64,000 nucleotides of DNA from Acanthosoma haemorrhoidale (taxonomy: Eukaryota; Arthropoda; Insecta; Hemiptera; Acanthosomatidae), in the NCBI GenBank assembly GCA_930367205.1, contig OV884009.1, positions 103,685,189 through 103,749,188 on the forward strand, in the 5' to 3' direction. The notes beneath the pieces were generated by a model, which saw only the letters and a program-made list of their open reading frames with translations, had not been told where the DNA came from and did not search any database. How positions within the stretch are numbered: position 1 is the first letter of the stretch; every line of letters begins with the position of its first letter. The position numbers and the translations under genes were made by a program. This document shows positions 12,180 to 22,880 of this stretch, in pieces.

Positions 12180-14375
12180 TAATTAGGAATAATACACCCC
12201 TTGGCATACAATGACATTTAGGAGACACTGGATTTCATTGTAGGAATTGATGTCTGCATGATGCCATTTGATTTGTGTGGTATATTGACATCTCCAAGAA
12301 ATCATGAAGTATCTCCGGCACAGTTTGTAATTTACTTTCTTGTGGTTTGTGTTGATTCTTTGTTTATTTAATATGTTCAAGATGCTTCTCCTCCTTCCTC
12401 CAAAGTACTTCTAACATAATAACCCTTTGGTAAACAAACACAATCAAATTTCGTTTTATTTGTATGCCACATTATATAGGTTTAATGATGAGTTTTGCTT
12501 TATTATATCATTAACTTAATCGAAATAATAATATTTCTAGTATTATAAATAATTTATTACGATACAAATATGTTATTAACTTAAAACAGTCAGATTTGTA
12601 AAAAATAAATGTAATTATTTATAGTAAGGATATAATTTCACTAATAACAAACTTATTTTGTTATTAGTGATATGTTTTATTAAATGATGCTTTAAATTGA
12701 ACTATACCTTGTTATTTTTATGTACAGCCTTAACCAAAAGTAGTATACTCTTCTTTATTGTTTTTTTTTCTCTGTATTTTCTAAATATCAAATATATCAT
12801 TTGTTTAAAGAAATGTTTCTTTCAACCAAATGTATTTTTTTAAAGGTATTAAGAATTAAGTATAAATATCGTTTATCTGGCTATGATTGGCCTGACCCTA
12901 TTTTTCCAATCTCTTTTAATTGAAGTGATAATTTTTTGGTTCACTTACTTTTGGCAGAGCTGCATTTGTATTCTTTCAAATCATGTTAGTAATATCTATG
13001 AATCATAGCCTTTTTATAATGTAACATACTCTGCTGATTTTAATTCTTTAACAAATGTTTAATTGTAACTGAAATAAAATTGAATAAATTAAATGTTAAT
13101 TATTGTAACTTAGACTGATATTTTTGGCCAAGGTTGTGTATCTATTTGTGGGAATGTTAGGAGACTATGACTCTCAACATTATAAAACTTTTAATTTTTT
13201 ACCTTAGAAAATGTGTAAATGTTTATTGTTCACAATATTCATAAACTTAAGGTGCAAGTGTTCAGAATTTGTTGAACAACTTAATGAAATAGTGTATGTA
13301 ATTTTTTTCTTTTATGCTTCATAGAAATTCAAAAATGTTTTCTAAATAGGTAACCCAATCATTTTTTAGCACGTCTCTGCTTCCTTGTAGGTTTTGGTAA
13401 AGGTGACAAGAGAGTTACTTGTTATTATAAAAACAAAACGTCTTCTGAGAAAAAAAATATAATACTAATAATCCATATCACTTTGTTACTTCTATTCTGT
13501 TTTCTTTTTGTGACCTATTCTATCAATTCTTAAAATATTAAGATTCATAATGAGTTATATCAACTATTAACATTTTAAATACTATTTTTATTATATTTTT
13601 AATGAAAACTAAGTGCAATTAAACTCCAAATAGGTTATATTTGTTAATATTCATATCATGGTTACACTCTTATTTATTTTTTTTCATGTCTAAACATATC
13701 ATTAACTGTATTCTGTATGCCTCCAGAATATATATGTGCAAAATGATTTCTACTTTAAATTAAAAATGCACTAAAATTTCATGTTATTTTGGTTTTACAG
13801 CATTAACCATCCTATTATTTATATTTTTATTTTGTTTAATATATTTTAATACGAAATAGCTGTAAGCATATATTTATAATATTTTAAAATTAATAGTTGC
13901 ATTCTTGTACAATCCATGAGCCCACAAGCAATCTTATATATTTAATGTCTACAAGTCAAGGTCTTCAGGGTCAATTCCCTCCAGTTTTTTTTAAGTTTCT
14001 AAAGCTGCTTTCATGTTTCAGGGCTTTTAGTGTATTATAATGGAACTATTCTTTTCTGTCCTCTTGGGAAGTTCATGATCATCCCTCCTTCCAGAACTTT
14101 TTAAACTGATCAGTCCTTCTATCAAAGTGTACTTACTCCGATTGTTGGTCCAGAATTTTCCTTTTCCTTTAGACCTTTTCCATTCAATCCTGCCATTGGC
14201 CTCCTTTTTTCCATCTCACAATATTCTAGACTTTTTTGTTTCTTCAGCCGAACTCTCCCACTTCAGATAGCCAAGATAGCTGTTGTCCATTGGAGGTTTC
14301 CATGATCATTTTGGTAGTATTTTTTCTTCATGGTGGCACATTGCTGTGTGCGGTGTCTCAGTTGCTTACAGTAAC
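12180..14375. other. Intergenic AT-rich sequence downstream of Rab30
   Basis: Very AT-rich DNA (long poly-T and poly-A runs, several AATAAA near 13070-13085) with no gene, RNA or transposon that I recognise. A longer Rab30 3' UTR may run into it. Confidence 0.4.
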
Positions 14376-14379
14376 AGAG

Positions 14380-15110
14380 TATATAAGGGCGTACCAAAAA
14401 GAAACTGAACTATTTTTGTACAAAGTGATTTATTTACAAAAAAAACCTTTAATCTCCTTTAAATTACTTAGACTTGTCCAATCTTTTATTCTACTGTTCT
14501 AATCATTTTTTAAATTCCTCCTTTGTGATGCCAGACGGTCCCTCCGTCATTTTTGTCTTTATATCTTCTATGTCCACTAAACGCTTTCCTTTCATGTCTC
14601 TTTAATTAAAAGAAGTCACCGGGGGATAGATCGGGTGGAGGGGCTCATTGGTCATACCAATTTTGGTAAAAAATCAGTGCATGGAGAGGGCTGCAGCCAC
14701 CCGTCTCATCCCTAAATATTCACTTAAAATTCGCTATACTGAACTCAAAATTTCTCCACAACTTCTTCGATGGTCCATCGTTGATTTTCCAAGAAGCTTT
14801 GGCAAATTTTTTTTTTTGACATTCTCACTTTCACTTCTAAAAGGGGAAAACCACTCAAAACCTGAGTTTTCGCTATAGCATTATCCTTGTAGGCTGTAGA
14901 ATGGAACGTTCTCCGGTGAAGGCACTTGGCATACTGATTGGTGAAACGTGGCTTAAAACATTCCTACCGACAAAACCCAATATTACAAAAACTACTCCAC
15001 ATACATCAGTTCGGTTTCATTTGGGTCCGCCCTCCTATGACAGGCTGTCTGCTGTGCTTTACCGCATTCCCACTTTTCACCCTGTTCATTCCTTACTTGA
15101 TACCTGAAGG
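14380..15110 (-). pseudogene. Mariner-type (IS630/Tc1/mariner) transposase relic
   Basis: Read on the minus strand, the segment gives STAYKDNA and AKTQVL, then TIEEVVEKF, a GMRRVAA word, HPPDLSPGDFF (the HxPYSPDLxPxDYFLF motif that carries the last catalytic aspartate), and finally DIEDIKTKMTE with a GITKEEFKK word as in mariner C-termini. The frame changes several times and stops are frequent. The left end at about 14385-14410 (gcgtaccaaaaagaaactga) looks like a mariner terminal repeat, but the partner end was not found. A dead copy between the two host genes. Confidence 0.6.
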
Positions 15111-15879
15111 ACAATGTTCTCCAGCCTATTATACAACCTTCACCTGCCTATTCTTTTTCTACCTCCATAGCCATCCTTTATGATTTTTAAGAGCTTGGCT
15201 AGGATCTGTCTTCTGCAACTGTCCAGTCATATTTTTCTCCCTTTCTTAATGACAGATGCATTATCTGATACTACATAAAGGTCTCTCAGCTCCTGATTTG
15301 TCTTCATCCGCCATTGATTTCCTTCTTTAGGTGAGTGGGAGATATATCCTTTTTCCTCACATAGATATTAAGCCACCTTAATTCCTGTCAGGTCAGGGTT
15401 CTGTTCTTGTGGGTTATTCTTCTCTACAGCTTGCTATTGTACATTCTTCCATTTGTGTGATGCAGGATCTTGAAATTAGAAATGGAAATGTGAAGTGATC
15501 TTTGTTCAGATTGCTATTTTCCCTATGCTCCACGACATTTGGTTTAAACTGGGCCAAAGAAGATTAACTTTCTTTAAAGAATGAAGTGCTTAGCCCAAGT
15601 CCAAACACTTTATAAACTATTCTTAGATATCTGAGAAGTAAGAAGAGAATACCATGAGTTTTTAGATCTTGCCTGGAATTCTACCCATGCTCTATAGTCA
15701 GATCGCTCTTCTAATCAACACTTTACTACTGTTCACAGGAATTATTTCATTCTTAAAACTGTCTCAACAAACAATTTACGTGAGCTGTTCACTAGGGAGT
15801 TCTTTACAAGTGAGTGGATTGAGGACTAAAGACTATACATATTCAGTGTGAGTTAGAGATCTCAAAGATAAGCCGGTCA
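15111..15879. other. Intergenic sequence, nothing recognised
   Basis: No conserved frame, RNA or clear repeat could be supported. The open frame 15669-15851 has no domain. Confidence 0.35.
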
Positions 15880-16940
15880 TATTGAGTGGGCTGTGTGTGG
15901 CTCTGCCGGGCCACAGATAACACAGGACAATAGGCAAGCACTTCTTGCGTCAACCGTGGCCGAGAGCTAGCACCGCGTTCTCTGGTGTATTCGAAACTCC
16001 CGAACGCAAACATGCGTTTCTATCAACAACTAATGTCTCAGAATAAAAAATGGTCAAGGTCTCTTGGCCCATCACCAATTAAGCGAAAAACACGTTCATA
16101 CAGACATGACCAAATGAATTCTTCTGCAGCTAGCTCAATGGAGGACTTACCACCGAAGGCATGCACTTCTAAAGAGACAGAAAAAACCGTTGACGAGTCT
16201 CCATTTTTCACGCCAAACACTTTCGAGGAGCTAAACCATTCCGAAATAGAGGACATGGAAACTATCCAAACACCAAAGCGCCCTAAATCGTGGTCAATAT
16301 TCGTTCAAAATATTAGCAATATTAATGTACTGTTGTAATTGTCCACAGTTCCTTTGGTAGCACATGATTTCTTTCAGTCCACTGCAGTGTCAATCAGCAC
16401 CTTCAGTTTCCCACTCACCCCAGCATCGGTATATAGCCATCCTAATAAATCCATTTCCGATTCCTAATTCATCTCTTTTCTAGATTCCATCAGATGTCGT
16501 TTCATGTGGGTGGGTACTTTAATGAGAAGCACCGACATTAGGGATCAAGATACACAAATACTCGTGGACTTCCTTTGGTGTTTGCACTCATACGGAAACA
16601 TTCCTTCGAAATCCTGATCTCCTTGACTTCTACCATAGTTTAGGAACACTATTCACTTATGCGCCTCGAGAACCTCTCCTCCAATATTCTCTGGGTTTTT
16701 CGCGCTCTTTGTCAGACTCAACTGGCTCGTATCTAGTGACGTGGCTGATAGAGGAGAGTGGGGGACTTCCCAAGACTCCACTTCCTCTTTCACATGCAAG
16801 AGAGGTGGCTGGGGCTGTTTGTAAATACTGTATGAATGAGCAAGCGAATGAAGAATTATAAATATGGTATCAATGAGAACATTGATCACTATTGATTATC
16901 GCCCAATAATGCAGATTGTAGTATTATCGTAATAAAGATT
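15880..16940 (+). mobile_element. Internally deleted Jockey-like LINE derivative
   Basis: About 1.06 kb that strings together the 5' region and ORF1 start of a LINE (16012-16338), an endonuclease-like stretch (about 16370-16640; readings ASVYSHPNKSIS and NPDLLDFYH), and the 3' UTR shared with the LINE ends at 1-690 and 48425-49112 (about 16660-16940). Zinc knuckles, the whole RT and most of ORF2 are missing. The 3' terminus reads cgcccaataatgcag followed by an ataataaag-like tail. The arrangement suggests a non-autonomous deletion derivative of the same family. The exact 5' end and target duplication were not found. Confidence 0.5.
16012..16338 (+). pseudogene. LINE ORF1 N-terminal fragment
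   Basis: An open frame from ATG 16012 (109 residues). It is polar and Ser/Lys-rich at first, then ends KRPKSWSIFVQNISNINVLL, like the stretch (PPI-x-V) that starts the structured part of Jockey-type gag proteins. It stops at 16338, before any zinc knuckle. The composition is coding-like, with little bias toward A/T. It is more likely the truncated ORF1 of the deleted LINE than a host gene. Confidence 0.45.
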
Positions 16941-17149
16941 TGTTTTTCGTATCGTTGATCATGCCTATCCTAGCCTAAGCAAAGTGATCAAACAAATGTC
17001 ACCTTCCCATGTCTCGCTAGATATTTATAGTTTTTCCTTTGTCTTCCCCCTTGAATGACTGAACTTTTCCACATAATCCTACTTCTTCTACAGTGCCCTG
17101 AAGGTTTTAGTCCAACCAAGAAAGTTTTTTCTGACACTACAATTCTGAC
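16941..17149. other. Unassigned sequence between two LINE remnants
   Basis: No match to neighbouring repeats could be made. On the minus strand it continues directly from LINE copy A, but does not align with copy B, so either copy A is rearranged here or this is flanking DNA. Confidence 0.3.
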
Positions 17150-19075
17150 ACCACGTTTACAGAGATATTGAGTCTCCCCAATCTCTCACTGATCTGATTA
17201 CAGGCTACTTCAGCCTGTCTAAGAGCTACATTGGGGCTCATGCTGCTACTATACACCGCTATGTCATCAGCGAAAGCAGTAATTGTTGTGTTTTTATATC
17301 GGGCTCCTAAAATTTCAGACTTGTACAGGTTGAAAAGTACTGGGGATAAAACGGCTCCTTGGGGTACTCCAGTACTTCAGAGAACCTGTCACTCACCCGC
17401 ACCCTTATCGATCTGTTGTTCAGGAAGCTAACCAGAATTGAATAGAGTTGCTCCGGGCATTCCCGGTCGCAGAGCAATTGACACAGCGTCCCGTGGGACA
17501 CCGAGTAGAATGCTTGAGTGCAGTCAATCGAGATCATAGCCGTGGCTATGTTTCTCTTAAAGTTATGGCTAGCTTCTGGCTGTAGCTTTAGAAGGGGATG
17601 CTCCGCGCTCACACTGGATTGAAATCCAGCCTATTCTGGGGGAATTATGTCATTTTCCGTGCCGTAATTTTTGAGATAATTCAATAGAATTTTCTCGAAA
17701 CTTTTTCTCATTTGGGGTAGCAAGCTGATCAGGCGGTAATGGGCTGGGTGATCTCCGCTCTTTACTGGCTTGAGTGCCATTACTCACAACAAGATGGCTT
17801 GTTTCCGTGTGTCAGGAAAGAACCGCAATCTTATACAAGAGTTGTATAAGTTTGCGAATAGTACTATCCTTCTCCTCGGCATTTGTTTGAGCAGCACTGT
17901 TTGTATCCCATCGTGTCTGGTGCTCGGTTTCCCTGACACCGGCAAAGAATCACCTTGAGCTGCTTCGGTGATACAAACATGTGGTTCTGTTCTAGCGGAG
18001 GAGCTATATGGTAGTAGCCTGTCCTAGCCGTAATATCCCTAGCGTAGTGGTCAGCCAGTTTAGTTGCTTGTTACTTAGCAGTAAGAAGATTGTCGCCTTC
18101 GTGAAGTCGGACAGTAGCTGCCTTGTTTTTTTGTAGTCTTCAACAGCTTCCAGAACTTTCTGTGATCGCCTTGAGTGCTACGAAGTCGCTCATGCCACTT
18201 TTCTGTTTTCCAGAGTTTCATCAAGCCTCGGATTTGTGTTGTGAGAGAATTCACAACTACCTTAGCTTGCTGATTTCTCTACTTGTACTTTCTATTCTTT
18301 CCAATAAATTTAATAATATGGTCTGGAGGTGGTCACAGGGTCGTTGGCAGGGGGCTATACTTCGGGATCGCAGTGTCTGCTGCGTCTTTGATCACATCAG
18401 TTATGAAGCTGGTTGAAAATCTACTTCTTCTTTCGTGCGGAGAACTGGCACCGTATGCAGGTTATGGTAAATTTGCGACCGATACAGATCTCAGTCGGCA
18501 CGACCGTAGTCGTATCTCGTGGGGCGAGGGGTCGCCACTTTACCATCCACTGCATACAGTACTGATCTGTGGTCAGACGTAATAAAGTCGAGGGCGGTGC
18601 AACCAGTGATACGGTGGGGTTGTCTTGTCAGAACTAAGTCAATTGTCGAGGTGGCCTGCGGGTTACCTCTCAGTCGAAAAATAAAAGTTTGGGGGTGGAC
18701 GACCGACGTAAACGGCGTTCTCACCAGGAGTCCCCCAGCCCTGTTTGTTGTGGTGTTATACCACAGCGTGTGTCTCGCATTGAGATCTCCCACCATCCAG
18801 TGGTTAGACCTCTGCGCATATGCGTGTAGCAGGGCTGAGTACTCCTGGAGACGCGTACGGTCTTCTATATAGAGTGGTAAGGTAAATGGGTTTCCCCAAA
18901 TTTACCTGTACTGTCAGGTGTTGAAGCCTGGGATTACTTGTAGTCAGTGGTGAAGCCACTTCCTTCCAATTGATACCACGGCGTACAGCAACGAGAATAC
19001 CACCGTAACCGGTGATTCTTGACAGTAAAGTAACCTTTTATGTGGATCGATTGTGTAGACACCCTCGTGTCTGTC
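17150..19075 (-). pseudogene. LINE copy A, ORF2 portion (endonuclease and reverse transcriptase), disrupted
   Basis: Minus-strand homologue of the ORF2 of copy B (25587-27734) with frameshifts and stops. The endonuclease part (frame 18796-18491) reads GDLNARHTLWYN and SDHRSVLYAV. The RT part (frame 17612-17307) reads AMISIDCTQAFYSVSHGTL. The ORF2 start is separated from the rest because the Ty3 element 19076-24092 has landed inside it. The sequence resumes at 24093 with the codons expected from copy B (gtctgtc, then aactacaatatc). The RT palm FADD region is present in degraded form at about 17250-17290. Confidence 0.8.
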
Positions 19076-19252
19076 ACTTATGAGTCTCGGATCGTGAAAC
19101 GTAAAAAAAAGAATAAGTAAGGGACGAAATAATACTCTTGAAGGCTGGTTAAGAATAGCTTTATTCAAATTATAATCCTCTACGTATATATTCACGATGT
19201 TTATCAAGGTAGTTTGGAATTAGTGGCTACTCCCGTAGGTCACATCTTAACT
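19076..19252 (-). repeat. 3' LTR of the 19-24 kb Ty3 element
   Basis: Matches 23915-24092 with about 97% identity. A G-rich tract lies immediately inside it (on the + strand cccccctgcc at 19253-19262), the expected polypurine tract for plus-strand priming. Confidence 0.9.
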
Positions 19253-19262
19253 CCCCCCTGCC
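19253..19262 (-). other. Polypurine tract of the Ty3 element
   Basis: On the minus strand ggcagggggg directly precedes the AGTTAAG start of the 3' LTR. Between this and the pol stop (19263-19506) the DNA is AT-rich without coding signal; no env gene is present. Confidence 0.7.
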
Positions 19263-19506
19263 AGTTTACGAACATCCTCGTAAACTCAAAACAAAAACAA
19301 AAATAAATTCTACATCGTTGGTTAAAAATAAAATAAACAAAATTACAGCTTCCTCTATATACATAACTAACTTAATCTAGAATTTTACCTAATACACAAA
19401 GAATAAACTAGGGTAATTTACCCAAAACTCTATATAAAAAAATAAAAGATATATTGCTCTATTCTAGAAAAACGTAACATAACATGATGGTACTTAAAAT
19501 ACACTC

Positions 19507-22500
19507 TTATGGTCTGGCTTCTCCCACTGGAAACTTAAGTTGCTCGATATGTACAGGTCTCCGTTTCCTGGGTTCAGCCAGACTCTGAACGGTGACAAGA
19601 TTGTGTTCCCTAATTGTAATCACTTTGAACGGACCCTCATACCTCAGAACTTCCTTTGCACGATTCGACAGGATCTTCCTGTAAACAATAGTGCCTATCC
19701 TAACGGTACCCGTAATATCTCTTATTCCCTCGTTCTCCCTCGCTACTCTCTTGCTTTTCTCCGCGACCATTTGCCCATACGATTTCCCCCGCAGTTTCTC
19801 GAGCTCTACTCTATTTGAGGTTAGCTGTTCCGCCATGCTCTCGTCTACAATCGTCTCTCCCTCGTTCCTCCTTCGTGCGCGTAAACCAAAAAGAGCTTCG
19901 AACGGGGAAAACCCAGTGGCCATGTGAATAGAATGATTATACGCTGCTATGGCTCGGGGCATCACCTCATCCGCTTCCAACCCTTTATCGGCATGGAAAA
20001 CTCTGAGATGTTCTCCCAACGTATTGTGGAGCCGTTCGATCCCTCCCCTACTTTTGGGATGACCGGGCGTATTCAAATGCCATGTAACCCCTAACCATTT
20101 CATCTCTTGTCTCAACTGAGCATTATCGAATTCTCTGCCTCCATCCGAGGAGATCGTATCTGGGACTCCGTAGAATTGAAACCAAGTTTGGAGGGCGCCA
20201 CTCACCGCCGCTGCCGATTTCTCCTTCACCGGGTGGGCCATGGCTGTTTTGCTAAATGTATCCACCACCGTCACCCACTTAAAGCCTCTCCACGTAAAAG
20301 TATCTATCTGCAGGTCTGTTAACGGTGCTGTAGGAGTACCCGTCTCCGTTTGTAACCCTACCGGAGGATGGCGGTCATACTTTGTAGTATGGCAAATGAC
20401 GCATTCTCTCACGATCTCTTCTACCGTTTTTCGCATCCCTACCCAATAGTATTTCATTTTTAGTGCCGCCAACGTCTCATTGATCCCCCGGTGGTTCGTC
20501 TTCCCTTGATGGTATATGCTCGTTACGTCCTTTTGCTGTTCCTGATCACTAATGGTCTCTACCATATAGCGGCATCGTATGAATTTTCTGTCCATCCCTA
20601 TCTTTTCATACCTCCACAAGTTACGTAACTTGTCCCACACCGTCGCGTTTCCCACATACAGATGATGGGTTACTCCTGGCTTAGAGGCGTCTTTTAGTGC
20701 TTGACAGAGTTGTTCTTCTTGAACTCCAGGTTGTGACCAAATGGTGGTGATGGAATGTTTTTCATATTTGGAGAACTCCATTTTTACGAGCCCCGTCGTC
20801 CTTGTCTTCCAGATGACCTGTCGAGATTTGTTGTTGATTATCTCATCTATCTCCTCCATCTCTGCTGTGCTCTCGTTCTCCGACTCATCATCCGAGGGAT
20901 CCTCATTGTTTTGGAGTTCAGGTCTGCGCTCTCCTTCCCCGTCTGGTGTCCATTCACGCACAAACCTTTGTAAATCCCTTGACGCTTCTCCCACCTCCGT
21001 CTCGATCATGTTTACTTGTAGAGCACGAGATAGCCAGTCAGCGACAACGTTATCTTTTCCGGGTTTGTACACCACTTCCAGGTTGTACTGACTTAGAATC
21101 TCCTTCCATTGCGTGACTCGAGCCGAGGACTCCTCCAGATTACCCACCCACAACAAAGGACGATGATCAGTATGTACTTTAAACCGCAGTTCGTTGAGAG
21201 GAACCATACTTTCGGCCATCTCCGGTACGAATCTGCGGTAATAATTTAAGGTTCCTAACAACCTCCGAATCCCCTTCACATCACTCGGCATTACCATTTT
21301 CCCGATCGCTTCGACTTTTTTTCCATCTGGTCTTACCCCTTCTTCCGAAATCACGTGTCCCAGAAAACTAATCTGTCTTTGTCCCAGTATCGACTTTTCT
21401 TGTGATAATTTCAACCCGAACTGGCGTATCCTGTTGAAGACTTGACGCAAGTCTTCTAGATGACTCGACTCTGACTTGCTAAATACCAGGAGATCGTCCA
21501 TATAAACTTGACACATGTTTTCGTCGAGGCCGCGCAGGAATTCGTCCATCAATCTTTGAAATGTTATAGGCGCATTTTTTAACCCAAATGGCATACGGGT
21601 AAACTCGTAATGCCCCCTTTCAAAAGTAAACGCCGTTTTGGCCTGGTCTCTGGGATGCATACGGATCTGTTGATATCCGGACTTTAGGTCGAGCGTCCTA
21701 AATATGGATGCTCCTCCCAGCCGATCCAAAATATCTTCCAATCTCGGAATGGGGTATTTTTCATCCCGTGTGTTTTCGTTTAATTGTCGAAAATCAACCA
21801 CCACCCTATATCGTTCCTTTTTGTCCCCTTCGACCGGCCTCTTCTTCACAGCCCATAATGGACTATTAAAGACCGGTACGCTATTCACGATAACCCCTTG
21901 CCGCTTCAACTCCTCGATCTCCTCGCGAATGTGTTCTCTTAACGCCTGGGGGTACCTCCGCTCCTTTAAATATGTGACCTTATCCGACTTCAACTGGATC
22001 TCGTGAAGAGTTTCCCCCGTCGCGCTCAACGGATCCCCTTCGCGGAAAAAAATGTCTCCAAATTCATCCCTTACCCTTTTTCTCCAGTCTACCCCCTTAG
22101 TGATTACTCCCACGCGCCTAATACTTTCCATCACATCTTGCGTCGTCCGGTATATCTTTTTCCCAATCCGAACTACCCACTGACCCCCTGAGCTACGAAT
22201 TTGTATCCCTAGTGTGTTAAATAGATCGCATCCCGGAATCCCCCCGTACTCCTGCGGCATGTTTTCCACAACGTGCAGTGTCATCACCTCCCCCTGCTTT
22301 CCCCACTTATCTAGGGCTAACTCGATTTCCCCGTCTAGAGTACAGGGCCCGCTCAAAGTGATCACTTTACATTGACATGGCTTAACATGTGGTTTACAGT
22401 TTGCTTTAAATAGTACCTCTAATTTATCCCTACTCACTAACGTACAGGAACTCCCCGTATCCACTAAACATTTCCACCCTTTGCAGAATTCTATAATAGG

Positions 22501-22560
22501 CAACCTGTCCCACTTCTTTACAACACTATTCACAAAAAGGTTGCCCCTCCTTTCACACAA
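19507..22560 (-). CDS. pol: Ty3/gypsy pol: protease, reverse transcriptase, integrase (RNase H deleted)
   Basis: One open frame of about 1017 codons. It opens after an in-frame TGA at 22564-22566, so its N-terminus is not a true start; translation as a gag fusion is expected for the family. Protease shows LVDTGSS. RT has FRTLDLKSGYQQI and the catalytic YMDD in CQVYMDDLLVFSKS. The frame then jumps from MVPLNELR directly to FKVHTDHRPLLW, removing the RNase H segment with its first catalytic acidic residues while keeping the reading frame. Integrase has the His-His-Cys-Cys zinc site (H, H, then CVIC) and the DDE set: QIDTF, SSDGGREF and RGGIERLHNTL. Its best relative in the window is the fragment at 53914-54900, which retains the missing segment. 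Confidence 0.9.
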   Translation of the reverse strand: MCERRGNLFVNSVVKKWDRLPIIEFCKGWKCLVDTGSSCTLVSRDKLEVLFKANCKPHVKPCQCKVITLSGPCTLDGEIELALDKWGKQGEVMTLHVVENMPQEYGGIPGCDLFNTLGIQIRSSGGQWVVRIGKKIYRTTQDVMESIRRVGVITKGVDWRKRVRDEFGDIFFREGDPLSATGETLHEIQLKSDKVTYLKERRYPQALREHIREEIEELKRQGVIVNSVPVFNSPLWAVKKRPVEGDKKERYRVVVDFRQLNENTRDEKYPIPRLEDILDRLGGASIFRTLDLKSGYQQIRMHPRDQAKTAFTFERGHYEFTRMPFGLKNAPITFQRLMDEFLRGLDENMCQVYMDDLLVFSKSESSHLEDLRQVFNRIRQFGLKLSQEKSILGQRQISFLGHVISEEGVRPDGKKVEAIGKMVMPSDVKGIRRLLGTLNYYRRFVPEMAESMVPLNELRFKVHTDHRPLLWVGNLEESSARVTQWKEILSQYNLEVVYKPGKDNVVADWLSRALQVNMIETEVGEASRDLQRFVREWTPDGEGERRPELQNNEDPSDDESENESTAEMEEIDEIINNKSRQVIWKTRTTGLVKMEFSKYEKHSITTIWSQPGVQEEQLCQALKDASKPGVTHHLYVGNATVWDKLRNLWRYEKIGMDRKFIRCRYMVETISDQEQQKDVTSIYHQGKTNHRGINETLAALKMKYYWVGMRKTVEEIVRECVICHTTKYDRHPPVGLQTETGTPTAPLTDLQIDTFTWRGFKWVTVVDTFSKTAMAHPVKEKSAAAVSGALQTWFQFYGVPDTISSDGGREFDNAQLRQEMKWLGVTWHLNTPGHPKSRGGIERLHNTLGEHLRVFHADKGLEADEVMPRAIAAYNHSIHMATGFSPFEALFGLRARRRNEGETIVDESMAEQLTSNRVELEKLRGKSYGQMVAEKSKRVARENEGIRDITGTVRIGTIVYRKILSNRAKEVLRYEGPFKVITIREHNLVTVQSLAEPRKRRPVHIEQLKFPVGEARP

Positions 22561-22734
22561 TTCTCATTCTTTACTCGCCTGCTCTGTTCTCCGCCCTGTG
22601 CTCCGTTGTTCGCTTCTCCTTCCCGAGATTCCTCTGCCACCGGATTCACTGCCCTCCGTCTCCGACCCTGATGCCTCCGAAGATCTGGCCGATTCTGACG
22701 ACATCCTGCTTCTTCACCACACTCTTTGAGCATT

Positions 22735-22880
22735 GATCTCCATAGGTTCACCTCGGTCGTACTCTCTGCGCCGTATATATTGGCATTGTCTAGCCATATG
22801 TCCCTCATTGTGGCATTCAAAACATCTTGTACGTGGGCACTGGGCTACCAAGTGTCCTGTCTTTCCTCTCTTCTCCCATT
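22735..22880 (-). other. Gag zinc-knuckle (nucleocapsid) region in the pol frame
   Basis: Read on the minus strand in the frame of pol, this region has GKTGHLVAQC followed by a complete CCHC knuckle CFECHNEGHMARQC at 22783-22824. The main gag frame (22845-23798) ends at a TAG just before it, so the knuckles sit in the -1 frame relative to gag. Two further in-frame stops separate the knuckles from the protease frame. Either gag is joined to NC-pol by a -1 shift or a mutation has split it. Confidence 0.7.

Noticed and set aside
22530..22820. 96-codon minus-strand frame between gag and pol as a separate gene
   Set aside because: It overlaps the zinc-knuckle reading in another frame and has no domain.
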